From Streptomyces adelaidensis (GTDB lineage Bacteria; Actinomycetota; Actinomycetes; Streptomycetales; Streptomycetaceae), in the NCBI RefSeq assembly GCF_016598475.1, contig NZ_JAEMUX010000010.1, positions 1 to 64,000 of the forward strand: a DNA stretch of 64,000 bases. The letters run 5' to 3'. The position numbers and the translations under genes are program-made. Positions 9,030 to 18,202 of the stretch are shown here, piece by piece. The notes below the pieces were generated by a model that was given only the letters and a program-made list of their open reading frames with translations, made no database searches and was not told the origin of the DNA. Each line of letters opens with the position of its first letter. Position 1 is the stretch's first letter.

Positions 9030-10109
9030 TCAAGCCACTCTCGTAGCCCCCGTGAACGGCATCTCGTCGAGTGGTGCCACGCGTACGGGAGCCGAGGGGT
9101 TCGGGGCGTGGATCATTTGGCCGTTGCCGATGTAGATGCCCACGTGGCTGATGCCGGAGTAGAAGAAGACGAGGTCGCCGGGGCGGAGTTCGGAGCGGGC
9201 GACGCGTTGGCCGGCGTTGATCTGGGCGTACGTGGTGCGGGGGAGTGAGACGCCGGCGGCGCGGTAGGCCGCTTGGGTGAGGCCCGAGCAGTCGAAGGCG
9301 TTGGGGCCGGTCGCGCCCCAGACGTACGGGCTGCCGAGTTTGGTGTAGGCGTAGGAAACGGCGGCTGAGGCACGGGAGTTGGGTGCGTCCGCCGTGGCGG
9401 AGGTGGGCGGGACGGGGCCGGTGAGGCTGCCGCGGGTCGAGGCGGAGGAGCGCGAGGTATGGCTCGTGCGGTCGCCCGCGGCGTCGAAGCGTGGCCGGTC
9501 CTCCTCGCTGACCCGGTCGAGCAGCCGGCGCGCGGTGGTCAGTTTCGAGGTGACGGTCTTCTTGTGTCGCTTCAGCTCCGTCTGCCGGGACTTGAGCGTG
9601 CTCAGCTCGACGCGGGCGGCCCCGCGCAGCCGTTCGATGTCCAGCAGTTGCTTGCGCACGCTCGACACGTCCGCCGCCTGCCGGCTGCCGACCCGCTCGG
9701 CGAGGGCGGCGCTGTCCAGGTACCGGTCCGGATCGGCGGAGAGCGCGAGCTGCAAGGAGGGGTCCATGCCCCCGCTCCGGTACAGCGCCGCGGCCTGCGA
9801 ACCGAGCTGGTCCCGCGACGAGTTGAGCCGGTCGGTGCGGCGGGCGGCCTGGTCGCGCAGCTCTTCGAGGTTCTCCTGCGCGGTGTCGGCCTTCTCCTTC
9901 GCGCCGTTGTACTTCTCGGTGGCGGTCTCCGCCTCCTGATACAGCTGGTCCACCTTCGCCCTGACCTGCTCGGGTGTGAGCTGTGGATCGGCGTGCCCGG
10001 TGCCCTCGAATCCGGTCGCGGTCGCCGCGCCCGCGAGGGCGAACGTCGCGGCCGTGCGGACCGTATGGCCGCCGATCGAGCGCTGTCTGGGCTTGCGGTG
10101 CGCTGCCAC
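9030..10109 (-). CDS. NlpC/P60 family secreted peptidoglycan hydrolase
   Basis: A 359-residue secreted endopeptidase. It has a signal peptide at about 1-40, a long coiled-coil of Lys/Glu/Gln/Arg-rich helices at about 50-215, a Ser/Thr/Pro linker, and a C-terminal NlpC/P60 domain. The catalytic Cys is about 274 (FDCSGLTQAAY) and the His about 322 (SHVGIYIGNG), followed by MIHAPNP. It is expected to cleave peptide stems of peptidoglycan. GTG 10109 is chosen because the signal peptide starts there (AAHRKPRQR, as in the paralogue at 10669). Unlike that paralogue, it has no recognisable ydaO riboswitch upstream. Confidence 0.9.
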   Translation of the reverse strand: MAAHRKPRQRSIGGHTVRTAATFALAGAATATGFEGTGHADPQLTPEQVRAKVDQLYQEAETATEKYNGAKEKADTAQENLEELRDQAARRTDRLNSSRDQLGSQAAALYRSGGMDPSLQLALSADPDRYLDSAALAERVGSRQAADVSSVRKQLLDIERLRGAARVELSTLKSRQTELKRHKKTVTSKLTTARRLLDRVSEEDRPRFDAAGDRTSHTSRSSASTRGSLTGPVPPTSATADAPNSRASAAVSYAYTKLGSPYVWGATGPNAFDCSGLTQAAYRAAGVSLPRTTYAQINAGQRVARSELRPGDLVFFYSGISHVGIYIGNGQMIHAPNPSAPVRVAPLDEMPFTGATRVA

Positions 10110-10668
10110 GTGGAGTCCACGTCCTCTCCGTACGACCGCCGTCCGTAGTACGTACGCACACTGACCTGTCCGTACGGGACCGCCTGGGGGAGCGGCGACG
10201 CGTCCGGCGGCGGCCCGCACAGGGGGAGCGGGACGCCGCCGGACCTTCTCGGCGGTGGTGTCCGACTGCCGCCCCTGGCCCGGGCGGCGGTGGGGAGCCG
10301 GTCACCTGATGGAGGACGCTAAACCTGGGCGTGTCGGCTCGGTAACGCGTTGTGCGGAAGTGGCGTGCACCGACCGTGAGGTGACCGTATGTGACTGTGA
10401 TCCTGCCCTGGCGTCGCCGACTTCACGCTGCGCGATGACCGATGCGGCGATTTCGGGACGGGTGGGGTGCTGCGGTGCTATGGAGCGCATATATGCAAGA
10501 TCATTAAGGTGCCTGGAGCATCATGGGACCGCGCGGGCTCGTCGGCGCGCTGACGACGGCGAACATCTTCATCGCGGTGCTCTGGACCTGACCGCCCCAC
10601 CCGTCCCCGACGGAAGCCCTTGCTCTCCCTTGCTCTCCCGTGCTCTCCTGTGGGCTCCCGGTCACGCC
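10110..10668. other. intergenic region between the two NlpC/P60 genes
   Basis: This 559-base stretch holds the leader of the 9030-10109 gene and an AT-richer patch at about 10488-10510 (CGCATATATGC). Apart from the short plus-strand frame listed separately, no coding region or riboswitch was recognised. Confidence 0.5.
10523..10591 (+). CDS. candidate 22-residue hydrophobic peptide
   Basis: A short frame with a good ribosome binding site (GGAG at 10515-10518, four bases before ATG 10523). It encodes a 22-residue peptide beginning MGPRGLVGAL and ending FIAVLWT, hydrophobic enough to insert in the membrane. It lies on the strand opposite the two flanking NlpC/P60 genes, just after an AT-rich, promoter-like patch. 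No family is recognised; it could be chance. Confidence 0.3.
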   Translation: MGPRGLVGALTTANIFIAVLWT

Positions 10669-11892
10669 CTACGCCGGCCGCACCACGCTGTGGATCGACG
10701 ACTCCCCGTCGTAGAACACCGATTCCTCGCGCACATACGCCCCCGGCTTCGGTGCGTGGATCATCATGCCGTTGCCGATGTAGAGACCGACGTGGCCGAT
10801 GTTGTCGTAGAAGAAGATGAGGTCGCCGGGCCTGGCATCGGTGAGGGGGGCGCTGGTGCCTGCGGTGACCTGGTCGTAGGTGGTGCGGGGGAGGTCGACG
10901 CCGGCGGCCTTCCAGGCGGCCTGGGTGAGGCCGGAGCAGTCGTAGGAGCCGGGGCCGGTGGCGCCCCAGACGTACGGCTTGCCGATCTGGGCGCGGGCGA
11001 AGGCGAGGGCTTTGACGGCCTTCGAGGCGTACGTGGTGTCCTCGGCCGGAGCGGAGGTCTCGGAGGTCCCCTGTTGGGCCTCCGGGGCCACCTGCTGGGT
11101 CTCCGGGGCCTGTTGGGTCTGCTGGGCCTCCTGAGGGGCCGCCGCGCTCTGAGAGGCCTGGGTCTCCTGGGATGCGGTCCGGGCCGCCGCCTGCCGGCGG
11201 GCCAGTTCCGCCGCCTCGCGCTCGGCCTCCTCCCGCTCGCGCCGTTCGATCTCGGCGAGCTCTGCCTGTTCCGCAGCGGTCAGGGTGGAGAGGAGTTCGC
11301 GGGCCTGGGCGAGCTTCGTCTGGACCTTGGCCTTGCCGGCCTTGAGCGCGTTCTGCGACTCGGTGAGCTGTTCGAGGCTGTCGCTCGCCTCCTGGCGCTG
11401 CTCCGTCGCCTCGGCCTGCTGGGTGACGTACTCGTCGACAGCGCCCTTCTGGCGGTCCGTCAAAGGGTCCATCAGCTGGTTCTGGTCGAAGTAGTCCTGC
11501 GGGTTGTCCGCGAGCAGCAGGGACGCCGCGTCGGGGGAGGCCGTGCCCGTGCGGTACTGCTCGGCGGCGAACGAACCCAGTTCCTCCCGCGCCTCGTTGA
11601 GCTTCTCCGTGCGCTGGGCGGCGTCGTCGAGAAGGGTGTCGACCCTCTTCTTCTGCTTGGTCGTCCGCTCCTTGACCGAGTTGTACTTCTCGGTCGCGGT
11701 CCCGGCCTGGCGGTAGAGGTCGTCGACCTTCTTCTCGACTTCCTCCAGGCTCGGCTTGTCGTCGGTCGACGGGGCGGCGTTGGCCGTCTGGGAGAGCAGG
11801 GCCACGGAGGTGAGGGCGGCCGTGGCGAGGGCGGGCGTGCGTATGCCCGTGCGCGTTCGGGCCGGACGCGGCGGCTTGCGGTGCGGCGCCAT
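10669..11892 (-). CDS. NlpC/P60 family cell-wall hydrolase under ydaO riboswitch
   Basis: A 407-residue secreted hydrolase. It has a Tat/Sec-like signal peptide at 1-40 (RKPPRPARTRTG, then a hydrophobic stretch ending ANAAP), a coiled-coil region at about 45-235, a Gln/Ala/Glu-rich low-complexity linker at about 240-280, and an NlpC/P60 domain at about 290-405. The catalytic Cys is about 319 (YDCSGLTQAAW) and the His about 367 (GHVGLYIGNG). It belongs to the Streptomyces cell-wall hydrolases whose leaders carry ydaO elements. ATG 11892 has GGAAGGAG upstream. The paralogue lies directly downstream. Confidence 0.93.
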   Translation of the reverse strand: MAPHRKPPRPARTRTGIRTPALATAALTSVALLSQTANAAPSTDDKPSLEEVEKKVDDLYRQAGTATEKYNSVKERTTKQKKRVDTLLDDAAQRTEKLNEAREELGSFAAEQYRTGTASPDAASLLLADNPQDYFDQNQLMDPLTDRQKGAVDEYVTQQAEATEQRQEASDSLEQLTESQNALKAGKAKVQTKLAQARELLSTLTAAEQAELAEIERREREEAEREAAELARRQAAARTASQETQASQSAAAPQEAQQTQQAPETQQVAPEAQQGTSETSAPAEDTTYASKAVKALAFARAQIGKPYVWGATGPGSYDCSGLTQAAWKAAGVDLPRTTYDQVTAGTSAPLTDARPGDLIFFYDNIGHVGLYIGNGMMIHAPKPGAYVREESVFYDGESSIHSVVRPA

Positions 11893-11913
11893 GGTTCGGC
11901 GTCTCCTTCCGTT

Positions 11914-12068
11914 GTCCGCCTACCGGGTTAGCTGTCGGGTTCGGGCGCTGGCTTCGGAAGGTTTGCCCTACGACCCTTGCCGCGTGCGGCGGGCGGGTCG
12001 ATTCACCCCAGAGGTCGGTGGGTCCCCGGCTCCGGCTGCCACGGAAGGCGTACCGGACTCGGCGGAGG
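11914..12068 (-). promoter_or_regulatory. ydaO-type (c-di-AMP) riboswitch
   Basis: Read on the minus strand, the leader holds the conserved blocks of the ydaO/yuaA riboswitch in order: CGCCGAGTCCGG, GGGGACCCA, GGGGTGAATC, AGGGTCGT and CCGAACCCGACAGCTAACC followed by GTAGGCG. It ends about 20 bases before the hydrolase ATG. ydaO RNAs bind c-di-AMP and usually turn expression off when bound (established). In Streptomyces they are known upstream of cell-wall hydrolases. The 5' boundary is approximate. Confidence 0.9.
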
Positions 12069-12334
12069 ACGTGCGGCCCGGCGACGTTCGCCGGTTGGGT
12101 CGTACGGTCCTGGGGGAAAACGCTAACCAACTCGTATGGCCGTGTGAAGGTTGATGTTCGAAATGCCCGATACGTTTTCGTGACCTTGGCCTCTCCGGCG
12201 CGATAGGCGGTACGCTCGAATGCTCATCGTCACGACGTGACCGCGGTGAGTGGCCGATGCTGTGGTGTCGGGATGGGGCGGGTTTGAAGATCCTTGACGA
12301 TCGTCGCGTAGCGACTTCCCGGGGCGGCCCCTCG

Positions 12335-12357
12335 CTGTCAGTGGGGGCGCCTAGACT
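12335..12357 (+). promoter_or_regulatory. RecA-NDp (PafBC-type) DNA-damage promoter of pcrA
   Basis: CTGTCAGTG at 12335-12343, then exactly 8 bases, then TAGACT at 12352-12357. This matches the actinobacterial LexA-independent promoter TTGTCRGTG-N8-TAnnnT, activated by PafBC in mycobacteria. The expected start lies within a few bases of ATG 12367, so the mRNA is probably leaderless or nearly so. Confidence 0.75.
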
Positions 12358-12366
12358 CGGAGAGCG

Positions 12367-14877
12367 ATGAGCAGCCTCTTTGACGACAGCTTCCTGGCGG
12401 ACCTCCAGACCCCTCGCGGGCGCGACGAGGAACCCCCGCCGCCGCCCGAGGACGATCACGGACCGGAGTCGCTTCCGGACGATCTGTTCGGCGGGAAGTT
12501 CGACGCGCCGCCGGACCGGGACGCCTACTACCGCGACGGCGCCCCCCGCCCGGCGATCGACGCGGCGGCGCTCCTGGAAGGGCTGAACGAGAACCAGCGC
12601 GCGGCCGTCGTGCACGCCGGCTCCCCGCTGCTCATCGTGGCCGGCGCCGGCTCCGGCAAGACCCGCGTGCTCACCCACCGCATCGCCCATCTGCTCGGCG
12701 AGCGGCACGTCCACCCGGGCCAGATCCTCGCGATCACCTTCACCAACAAGGCCGCGGGCGAGATGAAGGAGCGCGTCGAGCACCTCGTCGGCCCGCGGGC
12801 GAACGCGATGTGGGTCATGACCTTCCACAGCGCCTGCGTACGGATCCTGCGCCGCGAGAGCAAGAAGCTCGGCTTCACCTCCTCCTTCTCCATCTACGAC
12901 GCCGCCGACAGCAAGCGGCTGATGGCGCTGGTCTGCCGCGACCTGGACCTCGACCCCAAGCGGTTCCCGCCCAAGTCCTTCAGCGCCAAGATCTCGAACC
13001 TGAAGAACGAGCTGATCGACGAGGAGGACTTCGCCGCCCAGGCCACCGACGGCTTCGAGAAGACCCTCGCCCAGGCCTACGTGCTCTACCAGTCCCGCCT
13101 CCGCGAGGCGAACGCACTCGACTTCGACGACCTGATCATGACGACGGTCAATCTGCTCCGCGCCTTCCCGGACGTCGCCGAGCACTACCGCCGCCGCTTC
13201 CGCCATGTACTCGTCGACGAGTACCAGGACACCAACCACGCGCAGTACGCCCTGGTCAGAGAGCTGGTCGGCACCTCAGAGCACCCCGTTGACGTACCGC
13301 CCAACGAGTACGACGTGCCGCCCGCCGAGCTCTGCGTCGTGGGTGACGCCGACCAGTCGATCTACGCCTTCCGCGGCGCGACCATCCGCAACATCCTCCA
13401 GTTCGAGGAGGACTACGCGGACGCGACGACGATCATGCTGGAGCAGAACTACCGCTCCACGCAGACGATCCTCACCGCCGCCAACGCCGTCATCGAGCGC
13501 AACGAGTCCCGCCGCCCCAAGAACCTGTGGACGAACGCGGGCGCGGGCGCGCAGATCACCGGCTATGTCGCCGACACCGAGCACGACGAGGCCCAGTTCG
13601 TCGCCGACGAGATAGACCGCCTGACGGACGCGGGCAAGGCGAAGGCCGGAGACGTCGCCGTCTTCTACCGTACGAACGCCCAGTCCCGTGTCTTCGAAGA
13701 GATCTTCATCCGCGTCGGCCTGCCCTACAAGGTCGTCGGCGGCGTCCGCTTCTACGAGCGCAAGGAGGTCCGGGACGTCCTCGCGTACCTGCGCGTCCTC
13801 GCCAACCCGGAGGACTCGGTGCCGCTGCGCCGCATCCTCAATGTGCCCAAGCGCGGCATCGGTGAGCGCGCGGAGGCGATGATCGACGCCCTCTCGCAGC
13901 GGGAGAAGATCAGCTTCCCGCAGGCGCTGAAGCGCGTCGACGAGGCGTACGGGATGGCGGCCCGGTCCACGAACGCCGTCCAGCGGTTCAACACGCTGAT
14001 GGAGGATCTGCGGACCGTCGTCGAGTCCGGCGCCGGACCGGCGACCGTTCTGGAAGCCGTCCTCGAACGGACCGGCTATCTCGCGGAGTTGCAGGCATCC
14101 ACCGACCCGCAGGACGAGACCCGCATCGAGAACCTCCAGGAACTCGCCGCCGTGGCACTGGAGTTCGAGAAGGAGTCCGCGGAGGCGGAGGATACGGGCG
14201 AGGGCGCGGCCGCGACTCCCGCCGGGATCGCCGCCTTCCTGGAGCGGGTGGCCCTGGTCGCCGACTCCGACCAGATCCCCGACGAGGAGGAGGACGGCTC
14301 GGGCGTCATCACGCTCATGACCCTCCACACCGCCAAGGGCCTGGAGTTCCCGGTCGTCTTCCTGACCGGCATGGAGGACGGCGTCTTCCCACACATGCGC
14401 GCCCTCGGCCAGACCAAGGAACTGGAGGAGGAGCGCCGCCTCGCGTACGTCGGCATCACCCGCGCGCGTGAACGGCTCTACCTCACCCGCTCCTCGCTGC
14501 GCAGTGCCTGGGGCCAGCCCTCGTACAACCCGCCGTCCCGCTTCCTGGAGGAGATCCCGGCCACTCATCTGGAGTGGAAGCGCACGGGTGGATCCGCGCC
14601 GGTGTCCTCGGGCCCGGCGGGCGGCATCGCGTCCTCGCTGTCGTCGACCCGCTCCCGCTCCTCGGCCTCGGGCGCTTCCGGCTTCGCGACCCGCCGCACC
14701 ACCGAGAAGCCGGTGGTCTCCCTGGCCGTCGGCGACCGCGTCAACCACGACCAGTTCGGCCTCGGCACGGTCGTCGGGGTCGGCGGCGCGGGCGGGAACG
14801 CGGAGGCCACGATCGACTTCGGTGACATCAAGCCGAAGCGGCTGCTGCTGCGGTACGCGCCGGTGGAGAAGCTGTAG
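12367..14877 (+). CDS. pcrA: ATP-dependent DNA helicase PcrA/UvrD
   Basis: An 836-residue superfamily 1A 3'-5' helicase for nucleotide excision repair and for clearing replication blocks. It has a disordered acidic/Pro N-terminus at 1-60, a Walker A GAGSGKT at 93-99, motif Ia TFTNKAAGEM, Walker B VDEYQDTNH, motif III GDADQSIYAFRGA, motif IV EQNYRSTQTI, motif V TLHTAKGLEFPVVFL and motif VI YVGITRARERLYL. The C-terminus ends in a Tudor-like PcrA tail (VGDRVNHDQFGLGTVVGV), which in homologues contacts RNA polymerase. All catalytic residues are present. The promoter is a RecA-NDp element ending 9 bases before the ATG. Confidence 0.97.
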   Translation: MSSLFDDSFLADLQTPRGRDEEPPPPPEDDHGPESLPDDLFGGKFDAPPDRDAYYRDGAPRPAIDAAALLEGLNENQRAAVVHAGSPLLIVAGAGSGKTRVLTHRIAHLLGERHVHPGQILAITFTNKAAGEMKERVEHLVGPRANAMWVMTFHSACVRILRRESKKLGFTSSFSIYDAADSKRLMALVCRDLDLDPKRFPPKSFSAKISNLKNELIDEEDFAAQATDGFEKTLAQAYVLYQSRLREANALDFDDLIMTTVNLLRAFPDVAEHYRRRFRHVLVDEYQDTNHAQYALVRELVGTSEHPVDVPPNEYDVPPAELCVVGDADQSIYAFRGATIRNILQFEEDYADATTIMLEQNYRSTQTILTAANAVIERNESRRPKNLWTNAGAGAQITGYVADTEHDEAQFVADEIDRLTDAGKAKAGDVAVFYRTNAQSRVFEEIFIRVGLPYKVVGGVRFYERKEVRDVLAYLRVLANPEDSVPLRRILNVPKRGIGERAEAMIDALSQREKISFPQALKRVDEAYGMAARSTNAVQRFNTLMEDLRTVVESGAGPATVLEAVLERTGYLAELQASTDPQDETRIENLQELAAVALEFEKESAEAEDTGEGAAATPAGIAAFLERVALVADSDQIPDEEEDGSGVITLMTLHTAKGLEFPVVFLTGMEDGVFPHMRALGQTKELEEERRLAYVGITRARERLYLTRSSLRSAWGQPSYNPPSRFLEEIPATHLEWKRTGGSAPVSSGPAGGIASSLSSTRSRSSASGASGFATRRTTEKPVVSLAVGDRVNHDQFGLGTVVGVGGAGGNAEATIDFGDIKPKRLLLRYAPVEKL

Positions 14878-14959
14878 GCGGAGTGAGGGGAGAGCTGGGG
14901 GCCACAGCCCCCGGTGGGCCCGCCTCGGTGGAGGCCGAGTGGGTGAGTGCGACTACCGC

Positions 14960-16558
14960 CTACGTCGGGTCCAGACCATGGCTGCGCAGCCACGGCAGCG
15001 GGTCGATGGCCGAGCCGCCGGCCGGGCGGACCTCGAAGTGGAGGTGCGGGCCGGTGGAGTTGCCCGAGTTGCCGGAGTAGGCGATGGTGTCGCCGGCCTT
15101 GACGGTCGTACCGGAGGCGACCTTGTACGTGGAGAGGTGGCAGTACCAGGTCTCCGTGCCGTCCTTGGCGGTCACGATGACCATGTTGCCGTAGGCGCTG
15201 TTCCACTGTGTCCGGACGGTGCCGTCGGTCGCGGCCATCACCGGGGTGCCGTACGAGACGGGGAAGTCGATACCGGTGTGCAGGGACATCCAGTTGACGC
15301 CGGACTGTCCGTAGAACGCGCTGAGTCCGTGCTTGGCGACCGGCAGGGCGAACTTCGGCCGGAGTCGCTCCTTGCGGGCCGCCTCGGCCGCCGCCTTCTT
15401 CTGCTCCAGCACCTGCTGGGCCTTCAGGTCGATGCGCTCCTGCGTCCGGCTCGCCCGGTCGGCGAAGTCGTCCGCCTCGGCGGACAGGCTCTCCAACTGG
15501 GTGTCGAGCTGGTTGTTGGCGGTGGACGGCTTCACGGCGGTGGCGTCCGACTTGATGGACGCCGTGGTCTCCGTGTCGTCCGACGTGGCACCGACCGAGG
15601 CCGCCGCGATTCCCGCGACCCCCATGACGCAGGCCGACGGAACGGCCACGGTCAGCAGGGCGGAACGTTTGGCCGGAGCGCGACGACGCGACCGCGAGGC
15701 CGCGCGGTTGGCGGCCCGGCCGCCGGGGCTCGCGCTCCTGGTGGCCGCCGTGACGACCTCTTCCTCGCCGTCGAGGAGCGCGGCGCGGTCCGCACCGTCG
15801 GTCTCGAACTCGCCGTCCGAGGGAAGGGGTTGGTCCTGGTCGTACGGGGCGATGTGCTCGAAGGTGGCGGTCGCCTGCTGTGCGAACTCCGCGGCCTCGG
15901 CCGAGAAGTCCACCACTTCGGTGCGGGGGTGCTCATGGGCGTCGTACGACTCGGAGGCGGAGCCGCCGTGCTCGTCGGTGGCGGCGGGGGTGCCGTCGCT
16001 GTTCCACTGGGTGGCGTCGAAGGCGCCCGTGTCGAAGTGCTGGGTGCCGACCCACTGCTGGGTCTGGTCGGACTGCCCCAACTGGCCCGCCTGGCCGAGC
16101 TGTTCGGCCTTCAGCCAGCCGCTCGCGTCCCACTGGCCGCTCGCGTCGGGGCCCGCCGACTGCGCGGGGACCTGCTGCGCGAGATGCTCGTAACCGGCCG
16201 ACCACGACGTCGTTTCGTAACTGCCCGTGTCGTATGCGGCCTGGTGCTGCGCGGCGTACGGGTCGTAGTTCAGCGTCTGGTGGCTGCCGGTCGACCACTG
16301 CGAGGCGTCGTAGGAACCGGTAGCGGTACCGGAGTCATCGCCCGGCAGGTCGCCGAAGAGGGGGTCGACCGCGAAGGTGCCGGTGGCGGTCGCGTGCGCG
16401 CCGGTGCCGGAGTCGAAACCTGTGGCGGCGTAATCGCCGTACGTGGTGAAGTCGCCATAGGTGGCTTCCTGGTGGCCGTACGACGCGTAGTGCGCCGGGT
16501 CGGCTTCGGAAGCCGGAGTCGGGGGTGTTGCGGTCCCCGACGGATGACGATCGTTCAC
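14960..16558 (-). CDS. M23 family metallopeptidase with long acidic N-terminus
   Basis: A 532-residue probable type II membrane protein. Residues 1-270 are low-complexity and acidic, rich in Gln/Thr/Tyr/Ser/Asp (TATGTFAVDP, SGQWDASGW). A basic stretch (SRSRRRAPAKR) precedes one membrane helix at about 300-322. A coiled coil at about 350-395 leads into the LytM/M23 domain with zinc ligands near His427 and Asp431 (HTGIDFP) and His507 (GPHLHFEV). It should cut peptidoglycan cross-bridges outside the membrane, or act in division. GTG 16558 is chosen where the frame becomes protein-like. Confidence 0.9.
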   Translation of the reverse strand: MNDRHPSGTATPPTPASEADPAHYASYGHQEATYGDFTTYGDYAATGFDSGTGAHATATGTFAVDPLFGDLPGDDSGTATGSYDASQWSTGSHQTLNYDPYAAQHQAAYDTGSYETTSWSAGYEHLAQQVPAQSAGPDASGQWDASGWLKAEQLGQAGQLGQSDQTQQWVGTQHFDTGAFDATQWNSDGTPAATDEHGGSASESYDAHEHPRTEVVDFSAEAAEFAQQATATFEHIAPYDQDQPLPSDGEFETDGADRAALLDGEEEVVTAATRSASPGGRAANRAASRSRRRAPAKRSALLTVAVPSACVMGVAGIAAASVGATSDDTETTASIKSDATAVKPSTANNQLDTQLESLSAEADDFADRASRTQERIDLKAQQVLEQKKAAAEAARKERLRPKFALPVAKHGLSAFYGQSGVNWMSLHTGIDFPVSYGTPVMAATDGTVRTQWNSAYGNMVIVTAKDGTETWYCHLSTYKVASGTTVKAGDTIAYSGNSGNSTGPHLHFEVRPAGGSAIDPLPWLRSHGLDPT

Positions 16559-17007
16559 CAACTTCTCTTTCGCCTCGACGACAGGGGCTGGCAGAGCAGT
16601 GCGGTGACTGTACCCGGCGGTATGCGGGCGCGACAATCTTCAACGGGTTTCGTGCACGCAGGAAACGGGCATTCGAGCGTCTTTCGGCGGTCTGTGGGCA
16701 CGACTTTGGCTTTGCGTTCGAAGGTTGTTCGATGGCGGAGGTCTGTGTGGGGGCTGTGGAACGGCCCGCGCCAGTAGGGGAGAGACGTTTCGCCGGGTGA
16801 ACGCGGGCCGCGGGTGGGGCGCGTTGTTGCCGGGGGGAGGGTGTCGCGAGTCGGGCGCATGGCGGGGGCGCGTGGGTGTGCGCCGCGTTTGCCGCCTTAC
16901 ATCCCTGTCTCGCTTCTCTGTGGCGCGGGTCACTGTGCTTCCGGCGGCGGCCGGGAGCACGTCACGCCGCACGCCGCCGGGCTCACGCCACGGTCAGGCC
17001 GCCGCGT
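16559..17007. other. intergenic region with a 25-bp near-duplication of the lipase 3' end
   Basis: No gene is seen. At 16983-17007 lies an imperfect copy (two mismatches) of 17008-17032, which carries the last codons and stop of the lipase gene. The remainder holds the upstream region of the M23 gene; no riboswitch was recognised. Confidence 0.6.
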
Positions 17008-17868
17008 TCACGCCACCGTCAGGCCGCCGCGCCGGGCGGCCGGGTGGGCTCCGGTCCGGGCGGTGTCGAGGGCCTGCCGTATCCCGGTGGCGACGGCGGG
17101 GTGCACGGGCAGGGCGAGGTGGCCGATGCCGGTGACCCGGATGTTCTGCGCCATCAGGTCCGGGTGGTCGACGCAGGCGGTCTCCAGCGGATCCATCAGG
17201 TGGTCGAGGTCGCTCCAGAACGCCACGAAGTGCGTACGGCAGCCCGGAGCCGGCTCCCGCAACTCGCCGAGGACGTCGGAGTCCGGCCGCATCTGGCGGA
17301 CGATCGGGTGCGCGTCCGCCAGCGGCACGACCCGGGTGCCGCCGTGCGGGGTGCCGAGCGTGACGAGCGTCCGGACGCGCTGGTCGCCGCCGAGCCGCTG
17401 CACGTAGTACCGCGCTATCAGTCCGCCGAGGCTGTGCCCGACGATGTCCACCTGCGCCTGGCCCGTGCGCTCACAGATGTCCTCGATGTGCCGCCCCAGC
17501 AGCTCGGCGGCCTTGCGGATGTCGCAGGTGAGGGGTGAGTAGTTGAGTGATTCGAGGTGCCGGTTGCCGTGCTGCGCGAGGGTGCGGCGCAGCAGGACGA
17601 AGACCGAGCGGTTGTCGATGAACCCGTGCAGCAGGACGACCGGAGGCTGCTCCTCCGTGGGGAGCCGGGTGGCGTCGGGCGGGAGGAGCGTGGGCGTGGT
17701 CCGGCGCTCCTGGATCATCCCGGACGGATAGAGCAGCAGATGCCCGGCGAGGATCGCCAACTCCAGGGCGGTCGCCTTGAGGAGGGTCATGGAGAGCCCC
17801 GCCAGTCTGGTGGGCAGCAGCCGCTCGCAGAGCGGAAGCAGGGGCGTGACCGCCCTGGTGATCTTCAT
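17008..17868 (-). CDS. alpha/beta hydrolase (lipase-like)
   Basis: A 286-residue hydrolase. A hydrophobic N-terminal helix at about 25-47 may anchor or export it. The fold shows the oxyanion strand VVLLHGFIDN at 77-86, the nucleophile elbow GHSLGG (Ser146), TLGTPHGG, and a late His in GIGHLALPVHP. It resembles secreted triacylglycerol lipases/esterases; the natural substrate is unknown. ATG 17868 has GGGAGG upstream. It is probably monocistronic. Confidence 0.88.
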   Translation of the reverse strand: MKITRAVTPLLPLCERLLPTRLAGLSMTLLKATALELAILAGHLLLYPSGMIQERRTTPTLLPPDATRLPTEEQPPVVLLHGFIDNRSVFVLLRRTLAQHGNRHLESLNYSPLTCDIRKAAELLGRHIEDICERTGQAQVDIVGHSLGGLIARYYVQRLGGDQRVRTLVTLGTPHGGTRVVPLADAHPIVRQMRPDSDVLGELREPAPGCRTHFVAFWSDLDHLMDPLETACVDHPDLMAQNIRVTGIGHLALPVHPAVATGIRQALDTARTGAHPAARRGGLTVA

Positions 17869-18202
17869 GCCCGACCTCCCGTCGACAGACGGGCGGACAT
17901 CGCTGTCCCCCGTGTGCCCTAGTGGAGAGCCGCGGTGCGTGCGGCGGACGGCGGGTGCGAGGCATGAGTCGTGTGCGGCGCGCATGGCGAGGGCCCGACC
18001 CTCACCTGAATCCCCGCTGCCTTGCCCTGTCGTCTGCCGCCTGCCGGCCCCGATCCGTCCCGCCGCCTTGGCCTCCCGCAGGCGGTGGGGTCGGTGCGGC
18101 GCCTTTCGGCGGCGCTCCTTGCGCATGCTCTCGCCGTGGCGCGCACGCCACGGGGGCCTCTGTGACGACCGGCCCGGATGCGGTCCGGATGCCGCGCTCA
18201 CT

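Noticed and set aside
10110..10320. Possible second ydaO riboswitch before the 9030-10109 hydrolase
   Set aside because: None of the conserved blocks (such as GACAGCTAACC or GGGGTGAATC) is present on the minus strand.
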